This document shows, in pieces, positions 1 through 5,720 of a stretch of DNA of 5,720 nucleotides. This DNA is from an uncultured Clostridia bacterium (GTDB taxonomy: Bacteria; Bacillota; Clostridia; UBA1381): NCBI GenBank assembly GCA_905235885.1, contig CAJONM010000120.1, positions 1 to 5,720 of the forward strand, read 5' to 3'. Numbering within the stretch: the stretch's first letter is position 1; every line of letters starts with the position of its first letter. Under the pieces are notes generated by a model. The model saw only the letters and a list, made by a program, of their open reading frames with translations, ran no database searches and was not told the origin of the DNA. A program made the position numbers and the translations under genes.

Positions 1-125
1 CCCTCAGGGCAAGGGCTGTCCCTACCCTGTGGGTTCGGGTGTACAGCAGGCGAAACTGCCGTGACGGGGTTGGGGGATAGTGGGTTTAGTACATATTTGA
101 TCGACTTTTCGTAAAAATCCGTCCT
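1..125. other. Non-coding flank with GC-rich, G-skewed tract (1-84)
   Basis: No credible gene lies here. Bases 1-84 are markedly GC-rich. On the plus strand they carry G runs at 31-33, 37-39, 66-69, 72-76 and 82-84, and near the edge CCCT (1-4) can pair with AGGG (12-15). From about 85 the composition turns AT-rich up to the reductase stop. The abrupt change and the hairpin potential cut by the window edge suggest the end of a dispersed intergenic repeat or a structured element, but one copy cannot prove this. A small hairpin at 103-119 (GACTTTT/AAAAATC, loop CGT) has no T-tract after it in the direction of the reductase transcript, so no terminator for that operon is called inside the window. 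Confidence 0.35.
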
Positions 126-1304
126 TTATCTGTAGAAAAAAGCTCTCGCCGCCTTGCCGGCAAGCTTGAATATATGCCGTTCATACAGCCGCTGTGCCTT
201 TTGCAGCTTTTCGCGGATCGGGATATGCTGAGGGCATTTCTTCTCGCACGCGCCGCATTTCACGCACGCCGACGCGCCCGACGCCTGCTTTCTGAACTGT
301 GTACACATAATATACACCCTCGCTCCCGAAAGTCTGCCCTTTGCCTTGCCGCTGTTCATTGCGGAAAATACGCCGGGAATATCAACGCCTGCCGGACATG
401 GGCGGCAATAGCCGCAGCCGGTGCAAGGCACTTCGGTTATATCCGCTATTCCCTGCCTTGCCCGATCGAACATCTCCCGTTCGCGCTGTCCAAGCTCACC
501 TGCCGCCGCGCTTGACGCGGCTTTGACATTTTCCTCTATCATCGCCTCGCTGTTCATTCCCGACAGCACGCACATTATCTCCGGCTGATCCCACAGCCAT
601 CTGAAGCTCCATTCCGCCGGACTTCTCTTTATCGGGTGCGCCCCGAACGCGTCCGCCGCGCCCTTAGGCAGCCCCGTTGCCAACGCGCCGCCGCGCAGCG
701 GCTCCATTACTATTATCGGCAGTCCCTTTTCCGCCGCGTACCTTACGCCGCGTCTGCCTGCCTGTGAATGTTCATCAAGATAATTATACTGCACCTGTGC
801 AAAATCCCACTCCCGCGCGTCGATAAGCTTTATAAATTCGTCCGTATCGCCATGATACGAAAAGCCTATCTGCCCGACGGTGCCTTTTGCCTTTTCCTCT
901 TCAAGCCAACTCATAACGCCCATATCCGTCATTCTTCGGAGCGCATTCGTGTCGGTCAGCATATGGATAAGGTAATAATCTATATGATCCGTTTTAAGCC
1001 GCTCAAGCTCCGTTTTAAATATCTTCTGCGCTCCGGCAAGATCCTTTACAAGATAATGCGGCAGCTTGCTTGCTATTTTTACCCTTGACCGTGCATTGTT
1101 TTTTTCAAGCACATATCCCAGCAGCTCCTCGCTTCCGGGGTATATATACGCGGTGTCGAAATAGTTTATGCCGCGCTCTATCGCAAGCATGATCTCGCTC
1201 TCCGCCTTATCAGTATCTATTTTTCCCATTTTCCTCGTAAATCTCATACAGCCGAAGCCTAAAACGGAAATATCGTTGCCGTATTTATCCTTCCTGTAGT
1301 TCAT
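126..1304 (-). CDS. Aldo/keto reductase with C-terminal double 4Fe-4S ferredoxin-like domain
   Basis: Predicted cytoplasmic NAD(P)H-dependent oxidoreductase of the COG1453-like aldo/keto reductase group. Residues 1 to about 275 form the TIM-barrel domain. The usual tetrad is visible as Asp50, Tyr55 (FDTAYIY), Lys80 (ASKLP) and His114 (DYYLIH). The stretch LSGMNSEAMIEENV near residue 250 is the family's cofactor-binding end of the barrel. The tail carries two cysteine motifs: Cys294, 297, 300 and 303 followed by Pro, then Cys347, 350, 353 and 357 followed by Pro, suited to two 4Fe-4S clusters and so to electron transfer between nicotinamide and an iron-sulfur partner. About 390 aa is normal for this fused form. 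The start is set by an AAAGGAGG ribosome site (1318-1311) 6 bases upstream; that site overlaps the stop codon of the ABC transporter gene, implying one transcript and probable translational coupling. The substrate cannot be predicted. No signal peptide is seen. Confidence 0.9.
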   Translation of the reverse strand: MNYRKDKYGNDISVLGFGCMRFTRKMGKIDTDKAESEIMLAIERGINYFDTAYIYPGSEELLGYVLEKNNARSRVKIASKLPHYLVKDLAGAQKIFKTELERLKTDHIDYYLIHMLTDTNALRRMTDMGVMSWLEEEKAKGTVGQIGFSYHGDTDEFIKLIDAREWDFAQVQYNYLDEHSQAGRRGVRYAAEKGLPIIVMEPLRGGALATGLPKGAADAFGAHPIKRSPAEWSFRWLWDQPEIMCVLSGMNSEAMIEENVKAASSAAAGELGQREREMFDRARQGIADITEVPCTGCGYCRPCPAGVDIPGVFSAMNSGKAKGRLSGARVYIMCTQFRKQASGASACVKCGACEKKCPQHIPIREKLQKAQRLYERHIFKLAGKAARAFFYR

Positions 1305-1316
1305 ATGCGCCCTCCT

Positions 1317-3053
1317 TTAATTGTACATACGGTACATATTTGCATAGATCCCGTTCTTGGCGATAAGCTCCTCGTGCGAGCCTCTCTCCTCTATCCCGTT
1401 TTCCGTAAGCACGAGAATGATCTGCGCATTGCGTATCGTAGTCAGCCGATGCGCTATCGTAAATACCGTCCTGCCCTTGGCAAGCTCCTCAAGCGACTCC
1501 TGCACGATCCGCTCATTTTCATTGTCAAGCGCCGATGTCGCCTCATCAAGTATAAGTATCGGCGGATTTTTAAGGAACACACGCGCTATGCTGATGCGCT
1601 GCTTCTGTCCGCCCGACAGCTTAACTCCCCTCTCGCCCACATATGTGTCATAGCCGTTTGGAAGCTCGGATATGAACTCATGCGCGCCGGCGCGTTTTGC
1701 CGCCGCCTCGACCGCCTCATATGTCGCGCCCGGCAGTCCGTACGATATGTTTTCATACACCGTTCCCGAAAATAAATACACATCCTGCTGCACGACGCCT
1801 ACGGAATTTCGCAGTGATCTGAGCGTCACATCGCGTATATCAATGCCGTCTATCGTTATTCTTCCGGCAGTCACATCGTAAAAGCGCGGAATAAGATTGC
1901 ACAGCGTCGTCTTTCCGCCGCCGGACGGCCCTACAAGCGCGACACTTTCACCGCTTTTTATGTCAAGGTCGATATGTGAGAACACATTCATCATCCCGTC
2001 GCCGTACCTGAACGATACATCGTCAAAGACGATGTCGCCGTGCACATCGCCAAGCTCCGTTGCATCCTCCTTTTCGACAATATCCTCCGGCGCGTCCATT
2101 ATCTCCAAAAACCGCTCTATACCCGTCATGCCGCGCTGAAATTGCTCGGTAAACTGTATTATCGTGCGCAGCGTCGCAAGTAGCGTGCTTACATATAAAA
2201 GATATGCCGTAAGATCAGCGGCATTTATCCTGCCCCTGATCATAAAAAGCGCACCGGCGACAACTACCGTAACATACATCAGTCCCTCAAACGCCCTGTT
2301 TGATGTCTGAAAGCCTGCCATATAGAAATATCCCGTTTTCTTTGTATCGAGGAATTTCCTGTTGCCTGCCTCAAACTTTTCGGTTTCGATGTCCTCGTTC
2401 GCAAACGATTTCACCACCCGTATGCCCAGCAGCGAGTCCTCGACCTGTGAATTTATCTCGCCTATCTGATGCCGCTGTGCCTTGAACGCCTTCCGCATAC
2501 GCGTGTTAAAGAATTTCACAAACACGAATATGAGCGGCAGAGCCAAAAACATTATAAGCGTAAGCGGAACATTAATGCCGCATAATATCACAAACGAGAT
2601 AATGATTTTAAGACCGGCGATGAAAAACTCCTCCGGACAATGATGCGCAAACTCCGTTATATCAAACAGATCACTCGTTATCCGCGCCATGATCTGTCCG
2701 ACCTTATTCTCGGAATAATACGCGTGCGAGAGCTTTTGCAGATGCGCAAACAGGTCGCGGCGCATATCCGTTTCGATCTTTGCGCCCATAATGTGTCCCG
2801 TATCCGCCATATAGAAATTCGCCGCGGAGTCGATTATTCTCAAAATGAGATAAAATACGCCTATCCGCACAACGATCCCCACCGTAAGCGACGAAATATC
2901 GGTTATCGCAATATTCGTTATATACCGCACCAGCATAGGGAACACCAGCTCGCATACCGTCGTCAACGCGGCGCAAATCAGGTCAAGTATCATTATCCAT
3001 ATATATTTTCTGAAATACGGCGCAAACCGCTTTATCAGATAGCTTATCTTCAT
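1317..3053 (-). CDS. ABC transporter, fused permease and ATPase (ABCB/MsbA-like half-transporter)
   Basis: A 578-aa exporter-type half-transporter of the inner membrane, expected to act as a dimer and use ATP to move a substrate outward. The N-terminal membrane domain (about 1-320) has hydrophobic segments near residues 17-38, 57-75, 143-160, 162-180, 255-272 and 280-300. The nucleotide-binding domain (about 340-578) is complete: Walker A GPSGGGKT (375-382), Q-loop Gln422/423, signature LSGGQ (479-483), Walker B ILILDEA (499-505, with Asp503 and catalytic Glu504), D-loop SALD (507-510) and H-loop His535. The Met at 3053 is chosen because AAGGAGG (3066-3060) sits 6 bases upstream; the in-frame Met codon at 3095-3093 lies upstream of the predicted transcription start and cannot serve. 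Many such half-transporters come as heterodimer pairs, but no partner adjoins this one, so a homodimer or a distant partner is likely. The next gene is the co-transcribed reductase. Drug, lipid or peptide export cannot be told apart from sequence. Confidence 0.93.
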   Translation of the reverse strand: MKISYLIKRFAPYFRKYIWIMILDLICAALTTVCELVFPMLVRYITNIAITDISSLTVGIVVRIGVFYLILRIIDSAANFYMADTGHIMGAKIETDMRRDLFAHLQKLSHAYYSENKVGQIMARITSDLFDITEFAHHCPEEFFIAGLKIIISFVILCGINVPLTLIMFLALPLIFVFVKFFNTRMRKAFKAQRHQIGEINSQVEDSLLGIRVVKSFANEDIETEKFEAGNRKFLDTKKTGYFYMAGFQTSNRAFEGLMYVTVVVAGALFMIRGRINAADLTAYLLYVSTLLATLRTIIQFTEQFQRGMTGIERFLEIMDAPEDIVEKEDATELGDVHGDIVFDDVSFRYGDGMMNVFSHIDLDIKSGESVALVGPSGGGKTTLCNLIPRFYDVTAGRITIDGIDIRDVTLRSLRNSVGVVQQDVYLFSGTVYENISYGLPGATYEAVEAAAKRAGAHEFISELPNGYDTYVGERGVKLSGGQKQRISIARVFLKNPPILILDEATSALDNENERIVQESLEELAKGRTVFTIAHRLTTIRNAQIILVLTENGIEERGSHEELIAKNGIYANMYRMYN

Positions 3054-3057
3054 TTCA

Positions 3058-3066
3058 CTCCTCCTT
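3058..3066 (-). promoter_or_regulatory. Strong ribosome binding site of the ABC transporter gene
   Basis: On the minus strand AAGGAGGAG lies just before the ATG at 3053. It decides the start: the longer reading frame beginning at 3095 has no comparable site. If transcription begins near 3077, the leader is only about 24 bases long, so little room exists for a riboswitch or attenuator. Confidence 0.85.
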
Positions 3067-3092
3067 GTTATCCGGATATTGTTAGGATAACA
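3066..3092. promoter_or_regulatory. Operator-like inverted repeat over the ABC operon -10 and start site
   Basis: TGTTATCC (3066-3073) and GGATAACA (3085-3092) form a perfect 8+8 inverted repeat with an 11-base spacer. The left arm overlaps a second exact palindrome, TATCCGGATA (3069-3078), so the half-site TATCC/GGATA occurs three times in 21 bases. The arms cover the -10 box and the first transcribed bases, the position expected for a repressor operator. No regulator gene is in the window. Export operons of this kind are often controlled by MarR, TetR or GntR regulators, but the motif does not identify which. Confidence 0.55.
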
Positions 3093-3112
3093 CAAACAGC
3101 AAAATCTGTCAA
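3084..3112 (-). promoter_or_regulatory. Sigma-A-type promoter of the ABC transporter-reductase operon
   Basis: Read on the minus strand: a perfect -35 TTGACA (3112-3107), a 17-base spacer and a -10 TATCCT (3089-3084) preceded by TGT, which gives an extended -10. The expected start of transcription is near 3077. The strong -35 with a modest -10 is typical of a housekeeping-sigma promoter that can be held down by a repressor, which fits the inverted repeat lying on it. Confidence 0.75.
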
Positions 3113-3127
3113 TAACAAGTAATCTGA

Positions 3128-3439
3128 TATAAATGTGTTTATTTCATATTATCCATAGGCTCAACAGATTGGGGATCCTACCTTGAGAGTGATCCGAAAA
3201 AGCATTTTAAGCTTGACACGGATACGCACGACGGATACAAATATACATTGGCATTGAGCTATGACGGGCCTTATCTGCATTTTAATATCGGTTCAACAAA
3301 AGCATTATACATAAAGAAATACGGATATAATGACAATTATCACGATGATGGCACCGTTATCGAGATGACAGCGCCGCAAAAAATCGGAAATGACCTGTAT
3401 CTTCCGGCTGATACTGTAATAGCAACACTGTTTAAATAA
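3128..3439 (+). pseudogene. 5'-truncated remnant of a copper-amine-oxidase-type stalk-domain protein
   Basis: The frame is open from after a TGA at 3125-3127 to the TAA at 3437-3439, about 103 codons. Its sequence-like part begins near 3158 (GSTDWGSYLESD). The second half resembles the end of the 'copper amine oxidase N-terminal' stalk domain found in many clostridial cell-surface proteins: HFNIGSTKALYI, a variable stretch, then APQKIGNDLYLPADTVIATLF, matching the usual 'hydrophobic-Pro-x-ixxGrtlvPlR-hhaehh' pattern. No ATG or GTG start lies in frame, and the only in-frame TTG (3248) lacks a ribosome site. There is no signal peptide or promoter, although a full gene would need export. I read it as the 3' end of a lost gene, cut off next to the ABC promoter. 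A functional short protein is unlikely but not excluded. Confidence 0.6.
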
Positions 3440-3445
3440 ATCACA

Positions 3446-3495
3446 ACAAGGCTTATGGCTGTCCTCAACACGGCTATAAGCCTTGTATGTTTTTA
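3446..3495 (+). terminator. Intrinsic terminator after the stalk-domain remnant
   Basis: Bases 3446-3462 pair with 3470-3486 in a stem of up to 17 bp (15 Watson-Crick pairs, two G-T) around a 7-base loop. The core arms are ACAAGGCTTATGGC and GCTATAAGCCTTGT. The run TTTTT (3490-3494) follows. It begins 7 bases after the remnant's stop, so it is the original terminator of that lost gene. It also insulates the downstream alkD-rlmD promoter from upstream read-through. No T-tract flanks it on the other strand, so it should work only rightward. Confidence 0.85.
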
Positions 3496-3521
3496 GTATT
3501 CATAAAAATTATTTGAAAATA

Positions 3522-3550
3522 TGGACTTTCGGATTGTTATGTGGTATACT
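3522..3550 (+). promoter_or_regulatory. Probable promoter of the alkD remnant and rlmD
   Basis: An extended -10, TGG followed by TATACT (3545-3550), lies 17 bases after a weak -35, TGGACT (3522-3527, four of six matches to TTGACA). Transcription would begin near 3557, about 22 bases before the ATG at 3579. It sits between the terminator and the coding start, in an AT-rich stretch, and is the only good promoter candidate seen upstream of rlmD. Confidence 0.6.
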
Positions 3551-3567
3551 ACGGTTATCAGTATACC
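3543..3567. promoter_or_regulatory. Operator-like inverted repeat overlapping the alkD -10 box
   Basis: GGTATACT (3543-3550) and AGTATACC (3560-3567) form a perfect 8+8 inverted repeat with a 9-base spacer. The left arm contains the -10 hexamer itself, and the right arm ends directly before the GGAGG ribosome site (3568-3572). Since transcription should begin inside the spacer, the left arm would not be in the RNA; this favours a protein-binding operator over an mRNA hairpin. The motif differs from the palindrome at the ABC promoter, so a different regulator is implied. None is encoded nearby. Confidence 0.55.
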
Positions 3568-3578
3568 GGAGGTCGTTT

Positions 3579-4116
3579 ATGCCAGATAACATAAAAGAAC
3601 GATTATTTGAAATGCAGGATACGGAGTATGCCGCGTTTCAGAGAAAACTTATCCCGAATATTGCGCCCGATACCGTTATCGGAGTGCGTACTCCCCTGCT
3701 GCGCAAGCTTGCCAAGGAGCTTAGAAAAGACGGCAATTGTGCCGAAGATATTCAAAAAGCATACAGCAGAGCTTTTGCCGCATATCGCGGAATGGCTCGG
3801 ATCGGATTATACATATACGGTGCGGTTTGCCATAGGTATGCTTATGCGATATTATCTCGATGATGAGTTTGATACACGCTATGCCGATATGGTCGCGGCG
3901 GTAACCTCAGATGAGTACTACATAAATACAATGATCGCGTGGTATTTTGCAACGGCGCTCGCCAAGCAATATAACCTTGCGATAACATACATCGAAGAAA
4001 AACGGCTTGACAAATGGACGCATAATAAAGTTATACAAAAGACGGTCGAGAGCTGTCGCATACCGCCCGAGCGCAAGGAATATCTGAAAACATTAAGGGT
4101 ATATAACAATGGTTGA
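3579..4116 (+). pseudogene. Decayed AlkD-type DNA alkylation repair glycosylase (internal deletion with frameshift)
   Basis: The ATG at 3579 has a good GGAGG (3568-3572). The first 52 residues (NIKERLFEMQD, FQRKLIPN, VIGVRTPLLRKLAKEL) match the N-terminus of the AlkD-like HEAT-repeat family, which removes alkylated bases from DNA. Near 3735-3742 the homology jumps to the next frame and resumes at PKIFKKHTAELLPHIAEWL, then TYTVRFAIGMLM, IAWYFATALAKQYN and KLDKWTHNKVIQK, ending at the stop 4114-4116. The two pieces sum to about 177 residues against some 225-235 for the family, so about 50-55 residues are lost. The missing block is where the NWAxCD-like segment should be, which by family knowledge holds catalytic Trp109 and Asp113 of Bacillus cereus AlkD; the Arg148 and Trp187 equivalents remain (codons at 3823 and 3940). 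As it stands, translation from 3579 stops at 3863 after 94 residues. It overlaps the rlmD start. Confidence 0.82.
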
Positions 4117-5647
4117 GAAAAACAAGCTGTATACAATAGAAATAACCGATATAGCGTCCGATGGCAACGGCGTCGGCGCGGTAGACGGATTTACCGTTTT
4201 TGTGCCTATGGCGGCAAAGGGCGATATTGCAGATGTGCTGATCGTCAAGGTGCTGTCACGCTACGCCATAGGAAGATTAATGTCGTTAAAATCGCCGTCA
4301 CCTTACAGAACGGAGCCGGAATGTCCGCATTTCCGCCGCTGCGGCGGCTGCCATTTGCAGCACATGGACTACGCCGCTCAGCTCGATATAAAGCGCGGCT
4401 TTGTCGAAGCGGCAATGCGCCGCATAGGCGGCTTTGAGAATTTCCGATGCGATGCGATGCTCGGCATGGAAAAGCCGTACCGCTACCGCAACAAGTGCAT
4501 TTTCCCGATAGGCGCGGATAAAAATGGCAAAACCGTAAGCGGCTTTTACGCGCGTCGCTCACATGAGATCATCCCCATCATCGACTGCCTTATGGGCGAT
4601 GAGGCAAACTCGCGCATAGTATCCGCCGTAACGGAATATATGAGCGAGAACGGCATAAAGCCGTATGACGAACAGGCTCATTCGGGCATCGTCCGCCGCG
4701 TCTTTATAAGAAGTGCGAAACATTCGGGTGAAATAATGGTCGTTATTTCCGTAAACGCAAATAATCTGCCGCGCCGCGAACGGCTTATAAAAAAACTGCG
4801 CGAAGCGTCTGGAAATATCGCGTCAATTTATATAAATATCAACAAGGAAAAAACAAATTCCGTACTCGGCAGCGAAAATAAGCTGATTTTCGGCTGCCCG
4901 ACAATATCCGATACACTGTGCGGCGTCAATTTCAATATATCGCCCGTCAGCTTTTATCAGGTCAATCCGTATATGACCGAAAAGCTGTATGCCAAAGCTC
5001 TGGAATTTGCCGATATATCAGACGGCGATGAGGTGATCGACATATATTGCGGTATCGGCACGATCTCGCTTGCCGCCGCAAAACGCGCCGCCGCCGTTAC
5101 GGGCATAGAAATATCGCCACAGGCGATAGAGGACGCGCGGATCAACGCGGCGCAAAACAATATCACCAACGCCGCATTTATAGCCGACAGCGCGGAAAAC
5201 GCCATGCCGCGCCTTATCTCAGGCGGCGCCAGACCCGATATAGTGATACTCGATCCTCCGCGCAAGGGCAGCGATGAAAAAACGCTCAACGCAATCATCG
5301 CCGCCGCACCGAAACGAATAGTATACATCTCGTGCAACCCGTCAACGCTCGCGCGTGACGCAAAGCACCTCGCCGCGAGCGGCTACACGCCGCACCGCGC
5401 CGCCGCCGTCGATATGTTCCCCCACACTTGCCATGTTGAGACGGTATGTTTATTGTCCAAACTAAAATCAAGTGAGCATATTGAAGTTGAGCTGAATATG
5501 GACGAGCTTGATCTGACGGCGGCAGAAAAGAAAGCAACATATCAGGAAATAAAGGATTATGTGCTGGAACGCTACGGCTTGAAGGTCAGCCAGCTCAATA
5601 TCGCACAGGTAAAACGAAAGTACGGCATCATTGAAAGAGAAAACTAG
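4109..5647 (+). CDS. rlmD: 23S rRNA (uracil-5-)-methyltransferase, RlmD/RumA family, with C-terminal extension
   Basis: A SAM-dependent enzyme that methylates C5 of a uridine in 23S rRNA (U1939 for RlmD; some Firmicute members, RlmCD, also modify U747). Residues 5-60 form a TRAM RNA-binding domain. Cys72, Cys78, Cys81 (CPHFRRCGGC) and Cys160 (IIDC) are the four 4Fe-4S ligands. The methyltransferase domain shows motif I DIYCGIG (311-317), DPPR (382-385), catalytic nucleophile Cys409 in SCNPST, and Glu444 in HTCHVE, the usual base. All key residues are intact. At 512 aa it is about 55 residues longer than the core family: residues 456-512 form a helical extension (DELDLTAAEKKATY, VSQLNIAQVKRKYGIIEREN) often seen on clostridial RlmD proteins. 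The start ATG is preceded by AAGGG (4095-4099) at 9 bases and overlaps the alkD remnant stop by 8 bases, implying shared transcription from the promoter near 3545. The exact target base cannot be decided from sequence. Confidence 0.93.
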   Translation: MVEKNKLYTIEITDIASDGNGVGAVDGFTVFVPMAAKGDIADVLIVKVLSRYAIGRLMSLKSPSPYRTEPECPHFRRCGGCHLQHMDYAAQLDIKRGFVEAAMRRIGGFENFRCDAMLGMEKPYRYRNKCIFPIGADKNGKTVSGFYARRSHEIIPIIDCLMGDEANSRIVSAVTEYMSENGIKPYDEQAHSGIVRRVFIRSAKHSGEIMVVISVNANNLPRRERLIKKLREASGNIASIYININKEKTNSVLGSENKLIFGCPTISDTLCGVNFNISPVSFYQVNPYMTEKLYAKALEFADISDGDEVIDIYCGIGTISLAAAKRAAAVTGIEISPQAIEDARINAAQNNITNAAFIADSAENAMPRLISGGARPDIVILDPPRKGSDEKTLNAIIAAAPKRIVYISCNPSTLARDAKHLAASGYTPHRAAAVDMFPHTCHVETVCLLSKLKSSEHIEVELNMDELDLTAAEKKATYQEIKDYVLERYGLKVSQLNIAQVKRKYGIIEREN

Positions 5648-5720
5648 AGTATCACTATCATTCTTTATTATGTATGGCACATAGCGGTTTTTTTAATGTT
5701 TCATTATGTCCGCTGGCGTA
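5648..5720 (+). other. AT-rich 3' flank of rlmD with a weak possible terminator
   Basis: No gene is seen. A short AT-rich stem, TATGT (5669-5673) with ACATA (5679-5683), is followed four bases later by seven Ts (5688-5694); it could act as a poor intrinsic terminator. Alternative pairings, AGCGG (5683-5687) with CCGCT (5710-5714) enclosing TAATG/CATTA (5694-5698, 5702-5706), are equally weak. The window ends before the next gene, so termination may lie further on. Confidence 0.25.

Noticed and set aside
66..84. Possible G-quadruplex
   Set aside because: Only three G tracts lie close together; the next (37-39) is 26 bases away, so a stable four-tract structure is not supported.
103..119. Hairpin after the reductase gene as a terminator
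   Set aside because: The stem is only 7 bp, AT-rich and includes a G-T pair, and no T-tract follows it on the minus strand.
174..515. Open plus-strand frame of about 113 codons opposite the reductase
   Set aside because: It is antisense to a gene with clear catalytic and Fe-S motifs, is rich in Arg/Ala/Cys as expected from a GC-biased shadow, and has no ribosome site.
3051..3095. Longer transporter start at 3095 adding 14 residues
   Set aside because: The codon lies between the -35 and -10 boxes, upstream of the predicted transcript start, while a strong AAGGAGG fits the ATG at 3053.
2640..3122. Open plus-strand frame of 160 codons opposite the ABC transporter membrane domain
   Set aside because: Its product is Arg/His/Tyr-rich without any recognisable fold, and it spans the transporter start, ribosome site and promoter in antisense.
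3607..4116. A 169-aa protein starting at the ATG at 3607 in the second alkD frame
   Set aside because: Its first ~40 residues do not resemble AlkD because the true frame there is the other one, and there is no ribosome site. It is the out-of-frame half of the pseudogene.
1..5720. CRISPR array, tRNA, rRNA, insertion sequence or phage genes
   Set aside because: No regularly spaced repeats, tRNA-like cloverleaf, rRNA sequence, transposase or integrase was seen on either strand.

Overview
The window looks like an ordinary chromosomal segment of an anaerobic, probably gut-type clostridial Firmicute of moderate GC content. This rests on strong AGGAGG-type ribosome binding sites, a ferredoxin-tailed aldo/keto reductase, a remnant resembling a copper-amine-oxidase-type stalk domain, and an RlmD-family methyltransferase with the C-terminal extension typical of clostridial members. 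No taxonomic marker gene is present, so the lineage is inferred.

Layout. Positions 1-125 are non-coding; the first ~84 bases are GC-rich and G-skewed and look like the edge of a structured or repeated element. Positions 126-3053 hold a two-gene operon on the minus strand, read right to left: a 578-aa ABCB-type half-transporter, then a 392-aa aldo/keto reductase with two Fe-S cysteine motifs. The genes are 12 bases apart, and the reductase ribosome site overlaps the transporter stop. The transporter has a clear promoter (TTGACA, 17 bp, TATCCT) covered by a perfect 8+8 inverted repeat that looks like an operator.

Positions 3128-3439 (plus) are a 5'-truncated stalk-domain gene remnant, closed by a strong intrinsic terminator (3446-3495). 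A promoter with a second, different inverted repeat on its -10 then drives a decayed AlkD-type DNA glycosylase gene (3579-4116). An internal out-of-frame deletion has removed the part expected to carry the catalytic Trp/Asp motif. Its 3' end overlaps by 8 bases the start of an intact rlmD-type gene (4109-5647), which carries all four Fe-S cysteines and the catalytic motifs. The last 73 bases are AT-rich and without a gene.

How the parts work together. The minus-strand pair is probably co-regulated by a repressor encoded elsewhere; what the transporter carries and what the reductase reduces cannot be read from sequence. On the plus strand, rlmD appears to use the promoter of the dead alkD-like gene. 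Two gene remnants side by side suggest the 3.1-4.1 kb stretch is eroding. I see no convincing new multi-gene system. The most useful leads are the two operator-like palindromes, the alkD decay and its effect on rlmD, and the RlmD C-terminal module.
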